Shown: piece after piece, positions 46,195 to 55,281 of the stretch
Position numbering within the stretch: the stretch's first letter is position 1
Layout of the letters: the number at the start of each line of letters is the position of its first letter
Position numbers and translations under genes: made by a program
Source of the DNA: Corynebacterium sp. P4-C1
Lineage (GTDB): Bacteria > Actinomycetota > Actinomycetes > Mycobacteriales > Mycobacteriaceae
Assembly (NCBI RefSeq): GCF_030503595.1
Contig: NZ_CP129966.1
Coordinates: 2,108,001-2,172,000, forward strand
Direction of reading: 5' to 3'
Length of the DNA: 64,000 nucleotides
Notes under the pieces: model-generated
Databases searched by the model: none
Told to the model about the DNA's origin: nothing
What the model saw: the letters and a program-made list of their open reading frames with translations, nothing else

Positions 46195-47396
46195 CGCAGT
46201 GTCCACCCATTTCCTCTGTATGTGTCCCAAGTTTCTGCCGTGCCGTCCGGGTGGACGGCGACGATCCCGTCGACGTGCTCCGTCATCTCGCCGGCCTTCG
46301 CGTGGCGGAACCACACCAGGTCCCCGACGGCCACACTGTCCGCTGCCGGTCCGTGCAGCGGGGTCTGCACCTCGCCCGCGCCTTCTGTCGCGGAATAGCG
46401 CAGTCCGCCGGGGTGCACGGCGACAGGGACGCGGTCGGCGGCGGGCGGGCCAGAGGCGATCCAACCGCCCGAGTTGACGGTGGCCCACCCCCGCGCCGGG
46501 ATCCGCGAGACTTGGCAGATGAAGAACGCGGCGGCGCGGTGGTTCACCGTGGCGAAGTGGTCGAAGATGACCGGGGTGTAGAACCCGGAGCCGGCCGCGA
46601 GCTCCGTCAACGTGCCTTCGGCGGCGCTGACGTCGAGCGAGCCGGTGCCGCCGCCGTTGACGAATTCCAGGTCCGCGTGAGCCCGCGCCGCATCGATGCA
46701 CGCCTTGCGCCGTGGCCCCAGCTGCTCCATCGAGGTGCGCCGCAGCCACCGCTTCACAGACCCGGCCACGCCGGCCTCCGCATCAGTGACGGACGCGACC
46801 TGACCCTCGTAGGCCATGACCCCGACGAGGCGGAGGCAACGCTTATCGACGATCCGTCGTGCCAGCCCGTCCACCTGCTCCGGTGTCCGCACCGGGGAGC
46901 GCCGCGGCCCGATGACCGCGCCGGGCAGGTGCAGCGTGCAGTCCAGGTCGATGGCGACCTTAACGGGTCCCGAACCTTGTGCCGCCGCTTCGATCAGCTC
47001 GAGGTGTTCTTCGCAGTCGACCATGACGGTGATGACATCCCGCAGCTGCTTGTCTGCCGCGAGTTCCCGCAGCGCGGATGAATTCACGCAGGGGTAGGCG
47101 ACGACAATGTCGTCGAAGCCTTCGGGTGCCAGGCGGATGGCCTCCGGGACGCTGTAGGAGAGGATCCCGGTGAAGCCGTCATGGTCGAGCGCCCTGCGCA
47201 GTGCAGTGACGCTGCGCAACGATTTCGATGCCACGCGGATCGGCAGCCCGCCTGCGCGGCCGGCCATCTCCTCGGCATTGTGGTCGAAGGCGGCGATGTC
47301 GACGACGGCGTACGGGGCCGCGATCTGCCCGCTCTCCACGAGCGGCGGCACGACCGCGAGCAATGTTTGTGAAGGGGTGGTGAGAGTGGACGGCAT
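46191..47396 (-). CDS. PLP enzyme, D-threonine aldolase / alanine racemase N-terminal fold
   Basis: The 401-residue fold-type III PLP enzyme has the Schiff-base lysine in RVASKSLRS, GILSYSVPEA, EFVNGGGTGS, and the C-terminal D-serine dehydratase-like domain (GDLVWFRHAKAGEMTEH, metal-binding His and Cys candidates). Substrate class could be D-serine, D-threonine or 3-hydroxy-D-aspartate. It is first of a two-gene operon with the sugar oxidase, an unusual pairing. Confidence 0.82.
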   Translation of the reverse strand: MPSTLTTPSQTLLAVVPPLVESGQIAAPYAVVDIAAFDHNAEEMAGRAGGLPIRVASKSLRSVTALRRALDHDGFTGILSYSVPEAIRLAPEGFDDIVVAYPCVNSSALRELAADKQLRDVITVMVDCEEHLELIEAAAQGSGPVKVAIDLDCTLHLPGAVIGPRRSPVRTPEQVDGLARRIVDKRCLRLVGVMAYEGQVASVTDAEAGVAGSVKRWLRRTSMEQLGPRRKACIDAARAHADLEFVNGGGTGSLDVSAAEGTLTELAAGSGFYTPVIFDHFATVNHRAAAFFICQVSRIPARGWATVNSGGWIASGPPAADRVPVAVHPGGLRYSATEGAGEVQTPLHGPAADSVAVGDLVWFRHAKAGEMTEHVDGIVAVHPDGTAETWDTYRGNGWTLR

Positions 47397-47491
47397 GACG
47401 CCATCGTAGTTTTGCAAAACTAATCATGGGGCGGTTTTCGCGCTTTGATTTGGTGCGCGACCCAGACCGCCCCGTTTTGGCGGGGCCGCGT

Positions 47492-47926
47492 CTACGGCAT
47501 GAGGTTGCGGCCTGGCGAGGCCATGCCGGGGTGCTCCTCGGGCTTGTTGATCATCATGTACGCGACCCGCTGCATGTGGTTCCACAGTGCATCCCGCTGG
47601 GCGGGCAGGAGTTCTTCGCTGGTGAACTGGTCGAGGGACGTCTCCATTAGCTTCAACCAGCGCTCCGCTTCCTCCCTGCCGATGGAGTAGGGGAAGTGGC
47701 GCCGCCGCAGCATCGGCGCACCGCGCCGTTCGCTGAAGGTCTGCGGGCCGCCCCAGTACTGCACGAGGAACCAGCGGAGGCGGTCCTCGGCGCCGGCGAG
47801 GTCGTCTTCGGGGTACATGGGGCCGATCAGGTCGTCCCCGCGCACTTGTTCGTAGAAGCCGTGCACGAGCCGGCGGAAGAAGTCCTCGCCGAGTGCCTCG
47901 TACATGGTCTGCGCGTCGTTATCCAT
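47492..47926 (-). CDS. glbO: Truncated hemoglobin, group II (GlbO)
   Basis: The 144-residue 2-on-2 globin starts MYEALGEDFFRRLVHGFYEQVRGD. It has the group II features YPEDDLAGAEDRLRWFLVQYWGGP and a proximal His in RRRHFPYSIG. It binds oxygen and can detoxify NO or peroxide. The ATG at 47926 is the family start. It is divergent from metB. Rv2470 is the equivalent. Confidence 0.93.
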   Translation of the reverse strand: MDNDAQTMYEALGEDFFRRLVHGFYEQVRGDDLIGPMYPEDDLAGAEDRLRWFLVQYWGGPQTFSERRGAPMLRRRHFPYSIGREEAERWLKLMETSLDQFTSEELLPAQRDALWNHMQRVAYMMINKPEEHPGMASPGRNLMP

Positions 47927-48013
47927 CGGGCCCCATCGTACGCCCCCGGCCGCACGCGGCCGGACCCCAGTGTCCGCCACCGTGAATGTAAAACCGTGAC
48001 CGTCTGAAAGAAA

Positions 48014-48029
48014 TGGACCGCTTGGTCTA
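48014..48029. promoter_or_regulatory. Candidate McbR box upstream of metB
   Basis: TGGAC-N6-GTCTA differs at one base from the corynebacterial McbR consensus TAGAC-N6-GTCTA. It lies 31 bases before the metB ATG. McbR represses methionine and cysteine genes, including metB, when S-adenosylhomocysteine is low. Confidence 0.7.
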
Positions 48030-48059
48030 TTGTGCCTATGAGGATCAGAAAGGATTGTG

Positions 48060-49256
48060 ATGTCTGCCGGATTCAACACCGATTCCATTCACGCTGGGTA
48101 CGAGCCCGATTCCCTCTACGGATCGATCAACACCCCGATCTACGCGTCGACCACCTTCGCGCAGGACGACCTGGCCGTGACCCGCAACGGTTACGAATAC
48201 ACCCGCGTGGGCAACCCCACGATCACTGCGCTGGAGAAGGCCGTCGCCGCGCTCGAGAAGGCCGACTACTGTGTCGCCTACTCCTCCGGCATGGCCGCCG
48301 TGGACTCGGTGCTGCGCATCCTGCTCAAGCCGGGCGACCACATCGTCATCGGAAACGACGCCTACGGCGGAACCTACCGCCTCATCCAGCAGATTTTCAG
48401 CCATTGGGGCATCGAGAACACCCCAGTGGACATCACCGACGTCGACGAGGTCGCCGCCGCGATCCAGCCCAATACCAAGGTCGTCTGGGTGGAGACCCCG
48501 ACGAACCCGCTGCTGTCCATCGCCGACATCGGCGCCCTGTCCGCAGTCAAAGGTGACGCCACCCTCGTCGTGGACAACACTTTCGCCTCCCCGTACCTGC
48601 AGCAGCCGCTCGAGCTCGGCGCCGACGTGGTCCTGCACTCGACCACCAAGTACATCGGCGGCCACTCGGACGTCGTCGGCGGTGTCGTGTGCGCCCGCCG
48701 CCCGGCGGACACCGAATCCAAGGGCGTGACCGGTGTGACCGCCGCCAGCTTCGACGCGCTGAACGATTTCGAGGACCAGCTGCGCTTCTTCTTCGGCTGG
48801 GTCGGCGCGATCCCGTCGCCCTTCGACACCTACCTCACCGCACGCGGCCTGAAGACGCTGGGCGTGCGCATGGACAGGCACTGCGACAATGCAGAAGCCG
48901 TGGCCAAGCACCTGGCCGCCTCCGACAAGGTCGACTGCGTGTACTACCCGGGCCTTAAAGACCACCCGGGCCACGAGACCGCCGCCCGCCAGATGCGCCG
49001 CTTCGGCGGCATGGTCTCTGTGGCCTTCAACACCGCAGAGCAGGCGATCACGTTCTGCCGCTCCACCAAGCTGTTCTGCCTGGCCGAGTCCCTCGGCGGC
49101 GTGGAGAGCCTCCTCGAGCACCCGGCCACCATGACGCACGTCTCCGTCGCCGGTTCCGCTCTCGAGGTGCCGCCGACGCTCGTGCGCATCTCCGTCGGCA
49201 TCGAGGACGAAGCCGACCTCATCGCCGACCTCGACCAGGCGCTCGCGAAGCTTTAA
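48060..49256 (+). CDS. metB: Cystathionine gamma-synthase
   Basis: The 398-residue PLP enzyme joins O-acetylhomoserine and cysteine on the trans-sulfuration route to methionine. It has SSGMAA, the substrate ETPTNPLL segment, VVDNTF and the Schiff-base lysine in STTKYIGGHSDVVGG. AAAGGA precedes the ATG at 48060; a GTG one codon upstream is also possible. A McbR-like box lies in its promoter. It converges on pepN with nine bases between stops. Confidence 0.93.
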   Translation: MSAGFNTDSIHAGYEPDSLYGSINTPIYASTTFAQDDLAVTRNGYEYTRVGNPTITALEKAVAALEKADYCVAYSSGMAAVDSVLRILLKPGDHIVIGNDAYGGTYRLIQQIFSHWGIENTPVDITDVDEVAAAIQPNTKVVWVETPTNPLLSIADIGALSAVKGDATLVVDNTFASPYLQQPLELGADVVLHSTTKYIGGHSDVVGGVVCARRPADTESKGVTGVTAASFDALNDFEDQLRFFFGWVGAIPSPFDTYLTARGLKTLGVRMDRHCDNAEAVAKHLAASDKVDCVYYPGLKDHPGHETAARQMRRFGGMVSVAFNTAEQAITFCRSTKLFCLAESLGGVESLLEHPATMTHVSVAGSALEVPPTLVRISVGIEDEADLIADLDQALAKL

Positions 49257-49265
49257 GCCCCGGTT

Positions 49266-51677
49266 CTAGCTCTGCGCATCCACCGTGCGGTTGCGCAGCG
49301 CGCGGGCCGTGCGGTCCTGCCCCTCGGAGATGATGCGGCGCAGCCCGGCCGGCATGTCGCCAGCGCAGAATTCGTCCGCCTTCGCGATCGCGGTTTCGGA
49401 CACATCCCACAGCGGGTACATCCCCTCGAGCGTCCGCTGCGCCATCTCGTTGGTCAGACGGTCCCACAGCTGAGGTGCGACGCGGAAATACTCGTCGGTC
49501 AGGCCTTCGAGCCCCTCACGGGTGAAGGTCAGCCCGTCCATCAGGTAGCGGGACTCGAGATTCGTGAGATCCTCGCTGACCAGCTTGTCCCACGCCCACC
49601 GCTTATCGACGCTCGCCCGCGCCCTCAACCGCGACACCGCCCCCTCGGAGGAAGGATCCTTCTCGTCATCGGCGGCCGAAACCGGCAGCTCTCCGGCGGC
49701 GATGAGCGAGGTCAACGCCAACCAGCGCGTTTCCTGGTTATCGGAGGACTCGAGCAGCGTGGTGAAGTGGTCCACCGTCTCCTTCTCCGGCGTGAGGCGG
49801 GCCAGGGCGCGGTCGAAGACGACCGCCGGTTCGGCCCCGCGGAATGCGGAGTTGAGCAGCTGCATGCCTTCCGCACGCCAGTCGTCGGCGACATATTGCT
49901 TGACTGCCTGCGTGGCTTGAGCGAGGAGGCGTTCCTGCACACTCGGGTGGGTCTCCTGGCCGGCGAAGCGGGCCACTAGACGCACGAATTGGCGCGCGGG
50001 CAGGAAACCGTCGCGCACCGACTCCCACAGCGACGACCACACGAGCGTGCGGGCGAGGGAGTCCTCGATGTCGCCGAGGTGCTCCAGCGCGAACTGCTGG
50101 TGCTCCTCCGACAAGCCCATGAGGCAGTAGGTGAGGTCGTCGTCGTTGACCAGGGCGAGGTCGTGCTCCACGCCCGCCAGCTCCGGAATTTCGGTGCGCT
50201 CCCCTGAGATATCCAGTTCGACCTGCTTGACGCGGGTGACGGAGCCGTCGATAAGCGAGTACAGCCCGATACGGACGCGGTGCGTGCGCAAGACACCCGA
50301 CTCCTGGACAACAGCGAAGCTATCCGCGGAGATATCCGGGCGCAGGCGGGACACACCCGTAGTGCGCAGCCACTGCTGCGCCCAATCCGACAAATCGCGC
50401 CCCGACGCCTCCTCGAGTGCTGCGAGCAAATCGGCGAACTCGGCATTGGAGTAGGCGTGGTTGTCAAAGTGCGTGCGCACCCCGGCGAAGAATTCCTCGT
50501 AGCCGACGTACGCCTGGAGCTGCTTGAGCACGCTGGCGCCCTTGGCGTAGGTGATGCCGTCGAAGTTCTGCTCGGCAGTTTCGATGTCCGGTGCGTCGGC
50601 GGCGATCGGGTGCGTCGACGGGAGCTGGTCCTGGTTATATGCCCACGCCTTCTCCACCGAGGCGAAGGTGGTCCACGCCTCCGGGTACTCACCGATGCCG
50701 ACCTGGGCTGTGGCCGCGGACCAGGTGGCGAACGACTCGTTGAGCCACAGATCGTCCCACCACTTCATGGTGACCAAGTCGCCGAACCACATGTGGGCCA
50801 TCTCGTGGAGGATGGTGTCGTTGCGGCGTTCGAGGCGGTAGGGGGTCGGCTCGGACGTGAACACGTACTCGTCGCGGTAGGTCACCGCACCGACGTGCTC
50901 CATCGCGCCCATGTTGTATTCGGGGCAGAAGATCTGGTCGTATTTGTCGCCGAACGGGTAGGTGCGGCCGAATTTCTCGTGGTAAAAGTCGAAGCCGTTC
51001 TTCGTCTGCTCGAACAGGCGCTCCGAGTCCATGTGCGGAATAAGGCTCGCGCGGGCGTACAGACCCAGCTCGATCGTCCGCTCCTCGCCGTTGTCAGTGC
51101 ACGTGTACGTGTCGGTGACGCGCTCAAATTCGCCGGCGCACACGCAAATGAGATACGTCGACAGCGGATAATCGATCGTCGTGCTGGTGGTGGCAGTGCC
51201 GTCGCCGTTGCCGGTGCGTTCCACAGCCTCGTTGAGCACCACGACATAGCGCTCCGGCGCGGTCACCGAAATCTCGTACGTCGCTTTGAGGTCGGGCTGG
51301 TCGAAGCACGCGAACGTGCGCATCGCCATCGCCGGCTCGAACTGCGTGTACAGGTAATCCTTGCCGTCAGCTGGATCGGTGAATTTGTGCAGGCCCTCGC
51401 CTGTGCGGGAATACGAGTGGGTGGAGTCGACCACCAGCTCGTGGGGGCCGGGGGAGAGGGGGAGGGAGCGGCCGTCGATAAGCGTGCCGTCGAGCGTTGC
51501 CTCGAAGTTGTCCGCGACGAGATCGAAAAACGTCTCTCCCTCTTTTGATTCAAATGTCACCGTCGTGCGGGCGGTGAAGGTGTCCGTGCCGGTGATGTCC
51601 AGCGCGATGCTGTAGTGCACCCCGCTGATCAACTCGGCGCGACGTTGGGCATCGGATCGCAGCAAATTCGTCTTCAT
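49266..51677 (-). CDS. pepN: Aminopeptidase N (M1 family)
   Basis: The 803-residue zinc peptidase removes N-terminal residues from peptides. The zinc site HEMAHMWFGDLV with a downstream WLNESFA glutamate is intact. The exopeptidase loop, normally GAMEN, reads GAMEH here (NMGAMEHVGAVTYRDEY), with the conserved Tyr of RDEY retained. A C-terminal ERAP1-like helical domain fills the second half. The ATG at 51677 is used. Rv2467 is the equivalent. Confidence 0.93.
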   Translation of the reverse strand: MKTNLLRSDAQRRAELISGVHYSIALDITGTDTFTARTTVTFESKEGETFFDLVADNFEATLDGTLIDGRSLPLSPGPHELVVDSTHSYSRTGEGLHKFTDPADGKDYLYTQFEPAMAMRTFACFDQPDLKATYEISVTAPERYVVVLNEAVERTGNGDGTATTSTTIDYPLSTYLICVCAGEFERVTDTYTCTDNGEERTIELGLYARASLIPHMDSERLFEQTKNGFDFYHEKFGRTYPFGDKYDQIFCPEYNMGAMEHVGAVTYRDEYVFTSEPTPYRLERRNDTILHEMAHMWFGDLVTMKWWDDLWLNESFATWSAATAQVGIGEYPEAWTTFASVEKAWAYNQDQLPSTHPIAADAPDIETAEQNFDGITYAKGASVLKQLQAYVGYEEFFAGVRTHFDNHAYSNAEFADLLAALEEASGRDLSDWAQQWLRTTGVSRLRPDISADSFAVVQESGVLRTHRVRIGLYSLIDGSVTRVKQVELDISGERTEIPELAGVEHDLALVNDDDLTYCLMGLSEEHQQFALEHLGDIEDSLARTLVWSSLWESVRDGFLPARQFVRLVARFAGQETHPSVQERLLAQATQAVKQYVADDWRAEGMQLLNSAFRGAEPAVVFDRALARLTPEKETVDHFTTLLESSDNQETRWLALTSLIAAGELPVSAADDEKDPSSEGAVSRLRARASVDKRWAWDKLVSEDLTNLESRYLMDGLTFTREGLEGLTDEYFRVAPQLWDRLTNEMAQRTLEGMYPLWDVSETAIAKADEFCAGDMPAGLRRIISEGQDRTARALRNRTVDAQS

Positions 51678-51727
51678 GCAAACCAACGTACCGTTGTGGG
51701 CATCACCGATTTTTAGAGGAGTGGATT

Positions 51728-52342
51728 ATGACTGAGCAAGTGACTTTCTGGTTCGACGTGGCATGCCCGTTCTGCTGGCAGACGTCCCGTTGGATGAAGG
51801 AAGTGGAGAAAGTCCGCGACGTGAACATCGAGTGGATCCCCATGTCGTTGTCCGTGCTCAACGACGGTGCGGACATCCCGGCCGATTACGCAAAGGCGAT
51901 GGAGGCGAACTGGGGGCCGGCGCGCGTGTTCGCGAAGGTCAAAGCTGAGGCGCCGGAGAAGGTCGACGAGCTGTACACCGCCATGGGCACCCTCGTGCAC
52001 CCCGGCGGCGAAGGCGGCAAGAAGGGCTACGGCGCGTACGACGAGATCATCGCGAAGGCTCTCGACGAGGTCGGGCTCGACGCCTCCTTCGCCGACGTGG
52101 CCAACACCGAGGAGTACGACGAGAAGCTGCGCGGCTACCACCAGGGCGCTATGGATGCCGTCGGCGATGAAGTGGGCACACCTGTGATCAAGCTGGGCGA
52201 CACCGCCTTCTTCGGCCCCGTGATCACCCGCGTGCCGGAAGGCGAGGAGGCCGGCAAGCTCTTCGACCACGCTGTGGGCCTGGCGGACTTCCCGTACTTC
52301 TTCGAGCTCAAGCGCTCCCGCACCGAGGCACCGCAGGTCTAA
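51728..52342 (+). CDS. DsbA-family oxidoreductase, Rv2466c-like (mycothiol-dependent)
   Basis: The 204-residue thioredoxin-fold protein has CPFC near the N-terminus (FDVACPFCWQTSRW) and the cis-Pro loop GTPVIKLG. It has no signal peptide, so it is cytosolic. The relative Rv2466c is a mycothiol-dependent reductase that activates nitro prodrugs. The order pepN / DsbA / rpiB equals Rv2467-Rv2466c-Rv2465c. AGAGGAG precedes the ATG. Confidence 0.9.
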   Translation: MTEQVTFWFDVACPFCWQTSRWMKEVEKVRDVNIEWIPMSLSVLNDGADIPADYAKAMEANWGPARVFAKVKAEAPEKVDELYTAMGTLVHPGGEGGKKGYGAYDEIIAKALDEVGLDASFADVANTEEYDEKLRGYHQGAMDAVGDEVGTPVIKLGDTAFFGPVITRVPEGEEAGKLFDHAVGLADFPYFFELKRSRTEAPQV

Positions 52343-52387
52343 ACACCTGCAGCTACCCGAGCCCCGATCTTCTCGTAGGATCGGGGC

Positions 52388-52876
<489 letters not shown>

Positions 52877-52895
52877 TTCCCTGATTCTTAGCCTG

Positions 52896-52925
52896 ACCCG
52901 CTCTTCGGAGCGGGTTTCGGGGTTT
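52896..52925 (+). terminator. Terminator after rpiB
   Basis: ACCCGCTC-TTCG-GAGCGGGT is a perfect 8-bp stem with a UUCG tetraloop, followed by TTCGGGGTTTT. Confidence 0.88.
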
Positions 52926-52958
52926 TCAGGGGTTTTCAGGGGTTTTCAGGGGTTTTCA
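52919..52958 (+). repeat. Four tandem copies of GGGGTTTTCA
   Basis: The 10-bp unit GGGGTTTTCA is repeated four times without change, directly after the rpiB terminator stem. It may be a slippage-prone tract. Confidence 0.9.
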
Positions 52959-52962
52959 GTGG

Positions 52963-53080
52963 GCGCTGAGTTTGAGTTAGTCCCGTTGTGCTCAGCGCGG
53001 TTAGTCCCGTCCGAAATAGCCTCCACAAAAGGCCAGGTCGGCTGTGACTGATGTGGCGTCACACTGCAACGGGACTAACT
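52963..53080. repeat. Nested inverted repeats upstream of the DUF559/AbiEi-like gene
   Basis: AGTTAGTCCCGTTG (52975-52988) is exactly inverted at 53067-53080. GGTTAGTCCCGT (52999-53010) is a further direct copy. GCGCTGAG (52963-52970) is inverted at 52991-52998. The set lies just before the presumed start of the disrupted gene, where antitoxin-type proteins often bind their own promoter. Confidence 0.75.
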
Positions 53081-53086
53081 GCACCA

Positions 53087-53269
53087 ATGGGGAGACGGAA
53101 ATGTTCACTCAAGTGGACACTGTTTCCTCACACAACCTCCCCCGTAGAGGAATCATTGGCACGCGTGAGGGGGAAACACAGCAAACAGCAGGGGCTGAGC
53201 CTGCAGGAGATCCGGGAGATCGCAGCTGCTTTTCCTCGAGCGGCAGTCACGGGGCCTGCCGCCGCGGTG
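53087..53269 (+). pseudogene. DUF559/AbiEi-like protein, N-terminal fragment cut by IS3
   Basis: The 61 codons from ATG 53087 include GLSLQEIREIAAAFPRAAVTGPAAAV, the end of a winged-helix-like region seen before the nuclease domain in AbiEi-type/DUF559 proteins. The frame runs into the IS3 terminus and stops at 53270-53272. Joining base 53269 to 54577 restores one frame (...TGPAAAV-ALGLPTLGW...) of about 295 residues. The start codon is tentative. Confidence 0.75.
53267..53269. repeat. 3-bp target duplication, left copy
   Basis: GTG at 53267-53269 matches GTG at 54574-54576, flanking the IS3 element exactly. Confidence 0.7.
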
Positions 53270-53294
53270 TGAAGCGTCCTGGTTTTCGTTCCGC

Positions 53295-54209
53295 TTATTT
53301 AACGCCCAACGTTTGAGCGCCTGATCGTTGATAGTAAGCGTCCTCCATCTCCTGTGGAGTGATATATCCTAGGGATTGATGAAGTCGCTGGTTGTTCCAC
53401 CAGTGCACCCAGCGAAGGGTGGCAATCTCGACTTCACCGACCGATGCCCACGGCCGGTGGGGATAAATCAGCTCTGTTTTGTAGAGCCCGTTGACCGTTT
53501 CAGCCAACGCGTTGTCATAGGAGTCGCCAACGGTGCCGACAGACGGATCGATACCGGCCTGGGCGAGCGCTTCACCGTAACGGATCGACACATACTGCGA
53601 GCCGCGGTCACTGTGGTGGACAAGCCCTTCTGAGCGAAGATCACCAGCGTGATACAGGGCGTGCTCAAAGGCCTCCAGCGGCAGTTCATCGGTACGCATG
53701 CTCGCCCGGGTCGCGACACCGACGATCTTTCTGGAGTACACATCGGTGATAAACGCGGTGTAGGCAAAACCAGACAAGGTGCGTACATAGGTAATGTCAG
53801 CGACCCACAACCGGTGCGGTGCGGGGGCAGTGAAATCACGGTTGACCAGGTCAGGGCGGCAATCTGGCACGTTGGCCCGAAGCGTTGTCATCGGTGTGCG
53901 GCCACGCCTGCGGCCGTAAATGCCAGCTTGCTTCATCAAACGCGCGGTCTGATCACGACCGATGTTCCAGCCGGCGCGCTGCATGGCCTTCCACATCTTG
54001 CGGATCCCGTAGACGCTGAAGTTGTCCTCGTAGACCCTCACCAATTCAGGAATAAGCAGCGCATCTGACAAACTTCTCGCCGACGGTGCTCGTGTTTTCG
54101 CTGCTCGGTAACCGCGAGAGGTGATGAACCCACATTCTGTCTCTTTCAATGTGCGACAGATAGCCTCGACCCCGAAGCGATCGCGATACGCATCGATGTA
54201 TTCGATCAT
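53295..54209 (-). CDS. IS3-family transposase OrfB (integrase catalytic part)
   Basis: The 304-residue protein has the HTH_21 region (VYEDNFSVYGIRKMWKAMQRAGW) and the rve core with DDE residues in WVADITYV, HHSDRGSQY and NALAETVNGLYKTE, ending RLHQSLGYITPQEME. Its ATG overlaps the orfA stop (ATGA). The usual OrfAB fusion may form by frameshifting, but I could not identify a clear slippery site. Confidence 0.95.
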   Translation of the reverse strand: MIEYIDAYRDRFGVEAICRTLKETECGFITSRGYRAAKTRAPSARSLSDALLIPELVRVYEDNFSVYGIRKMWKAMQRAGWNIGRDQTARLMKQAGIYGRRRGRTPMTTLRANVPDCRPDLVNRDFTAPAPHRLWVADITYVRTLSGFAYTAFITDVYSRKIVGVATRASMRTDELPLEAFEHALYHAGDLRSEGLVHHSDRGSQYVSIRYGEALAQAGIDPSVGTVGDSYDNALAETVNGLYKTELIYPHRPWASVGEVEIATLRWVHWWNNQRLHQSLGYITPQEMEDAYYQRSGAQTLGVK

Positions 54210-54523
54210 CTTCTGGTGGGACGGTCGAGTTCCGCCGCGAAAAAAGCTGACGCGGTTTTCAAGATCTCATTAGCCCTGCGTAGCTCCTTAATCTCTTTCC
54301 GCAGCCGCTTCAGTTCGTCAGCCGTTGACTCGCCGGCGCCAATCTCAACATCGGATGAGACCATATTCGGCTTCAGCCAATCGTTGAGCGTGTGCGCTGG
54401 AATGCCGAGCTTTTCACCGATCTCTACGGCTGCACCCCATTTCGAACACCCTTCGAGCTCAACGAGGTCCTCAGCCAAACGCACTGCCTTGGCCTTGAAC
54501 TCGTCACTGTACTTCCTTGGCAT
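54206..54523 (-). CDS. IS3-family transposase OrfA (HTH_Tnp_1)
   Basis: The 105-residue protein has an N-terminal helix-turn-helix (YSDEFKAKAVRLAEDL...GIPAHTLNDWLK) and a C-terminal leucine-zipper coiled coil (DELKRLRKEIKELRRANEILKTASAFFAAEL). It binds the element ends. It starts with ATG 50 bases inside the upstream terminus. Confidence 0.94.
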   Translation of the reverse strand: MPRKYSDEFKAKAVRLAEDLVELEGCSKWGAAVEIGEKLGIPAHTLNDWLKPNMVSSDVEIGAGESTADELKRLRKEIKELRRANEILKTASAFFAAELDRPTRR

Positions 54524-54573
54524 GATTCCAATCCTTCTCTAGAAATGATCGGAACTAAACCCAGGACACTTCA

Positions 54574-55281
54574 GTGGCACTGGGGCTTCCCACCCTGGGG
54601 TGGGTGGAGGCGGTGGATCTGAGGTATTTGTCGGGGGCCAAGTCGGGGAAGCAACCGAAGGACCCGCGGGTGATCTATCGCAGTGGGCAGTTGAGGTCTG
54701 ACCTCGTCCAGGAGCGCAATGGCGTTGCAACTGTCCATCCGATTCAAGTGCTGTTCGACATCTACCGCTACTACGGCAGACTCGAAGCGCTGGTGCCCTT
54801 GGAGCATGTGCGTTTCCACCAGCGCATTTCCCAGGAAGCGTTGCTGGATGCGGTCCAAAGCATGTTGCCCAGGGCGAACGGGATTCGGGGGTTTGAGGAA
54901 TTGGTGGGGTGGAGTGCGGGGACGTCGCAAAGCCCCCTGGAGACGATTGGCCGCGACGCGGTGCTACAGGCGGAAATTCCAGAGGTGCATTCCATTCAGT
55001 TCCAGGTTCGGTTCGAATACGCCGGAGCGTTCGGCGAGTACCGCGCAGCAGTGGTGGACGCGCTCATCAACGGGTGGCTCGTCGTGGAGTTCGACGGCCG
55101 CCTGAAGTACGACGGGACGTATGGAGCGCCTACCGATGTGATGCTCGCCGAGTTGGAGCGCCAGAAGCAGCTTCAAAGTCTGGGGCTCACCGTCATTCGG
55201 GCAGGTTGGCGCGATGTGATGGCGGGCAAGCTTGTCAGCGATATCCGTCGCCTTCTCCGCGCCCACCCCAAAGCCGCGTGA
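54574..55281 (+). pseudogene. DUF559/AbiEi-like protein, C-terminal fragment cut by IS3
   Basis: The 235 visible residues contain a middle helical region and a C-terminal restriction-nuclease-like fold: LINGWLVVEFDGRLKYDG, then ELERQKQLQSLGLTVIRAGWRDV (E/D-x-D-G and Q/K pattern of DUF559/Vsr-type folds). The first GTG here is the right copy of the target duplication. The fragment may still be expressed from GTG 54574 but lacks the N-terminal domain. It ends one base before the stop of the convergent hydrolase gene. Confidence 0.8.

Larger units (their letters stand above)
53270..54573 (-). mobile_element. IS3-family insertion sequence
   Basis: The 1304-bp element has 24-bp imperfect termini with 21 matches (left begins TGAAGCGTCCTGG, right inverted TGAAGTGTCCTGG), a 3-bp target duplication GTG, and the two overlapping genes typical of the family on the minus strand. 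It interrupts a DUF559/AbiEi-like gene. A 38-bp copy of its upstream end exists alone at 31731-31768. Confidence 0.93.

Noticed and set aside
53044..53316. Separate 90-residue gene reading into the IS3 element
   Set aside because: Its frame differs from the one that joins to the downstream half; the frame from 53087 that continues after removal of the IS is the supported one.
53270..54573. Slippery heptamer for OrfA-OrfB frameshifting
   Set aside because: A TTTTTTC run exists in orfA near its end, but the genes already overlap as ATGA and no A6G-type signal with a downstream structure is clear.
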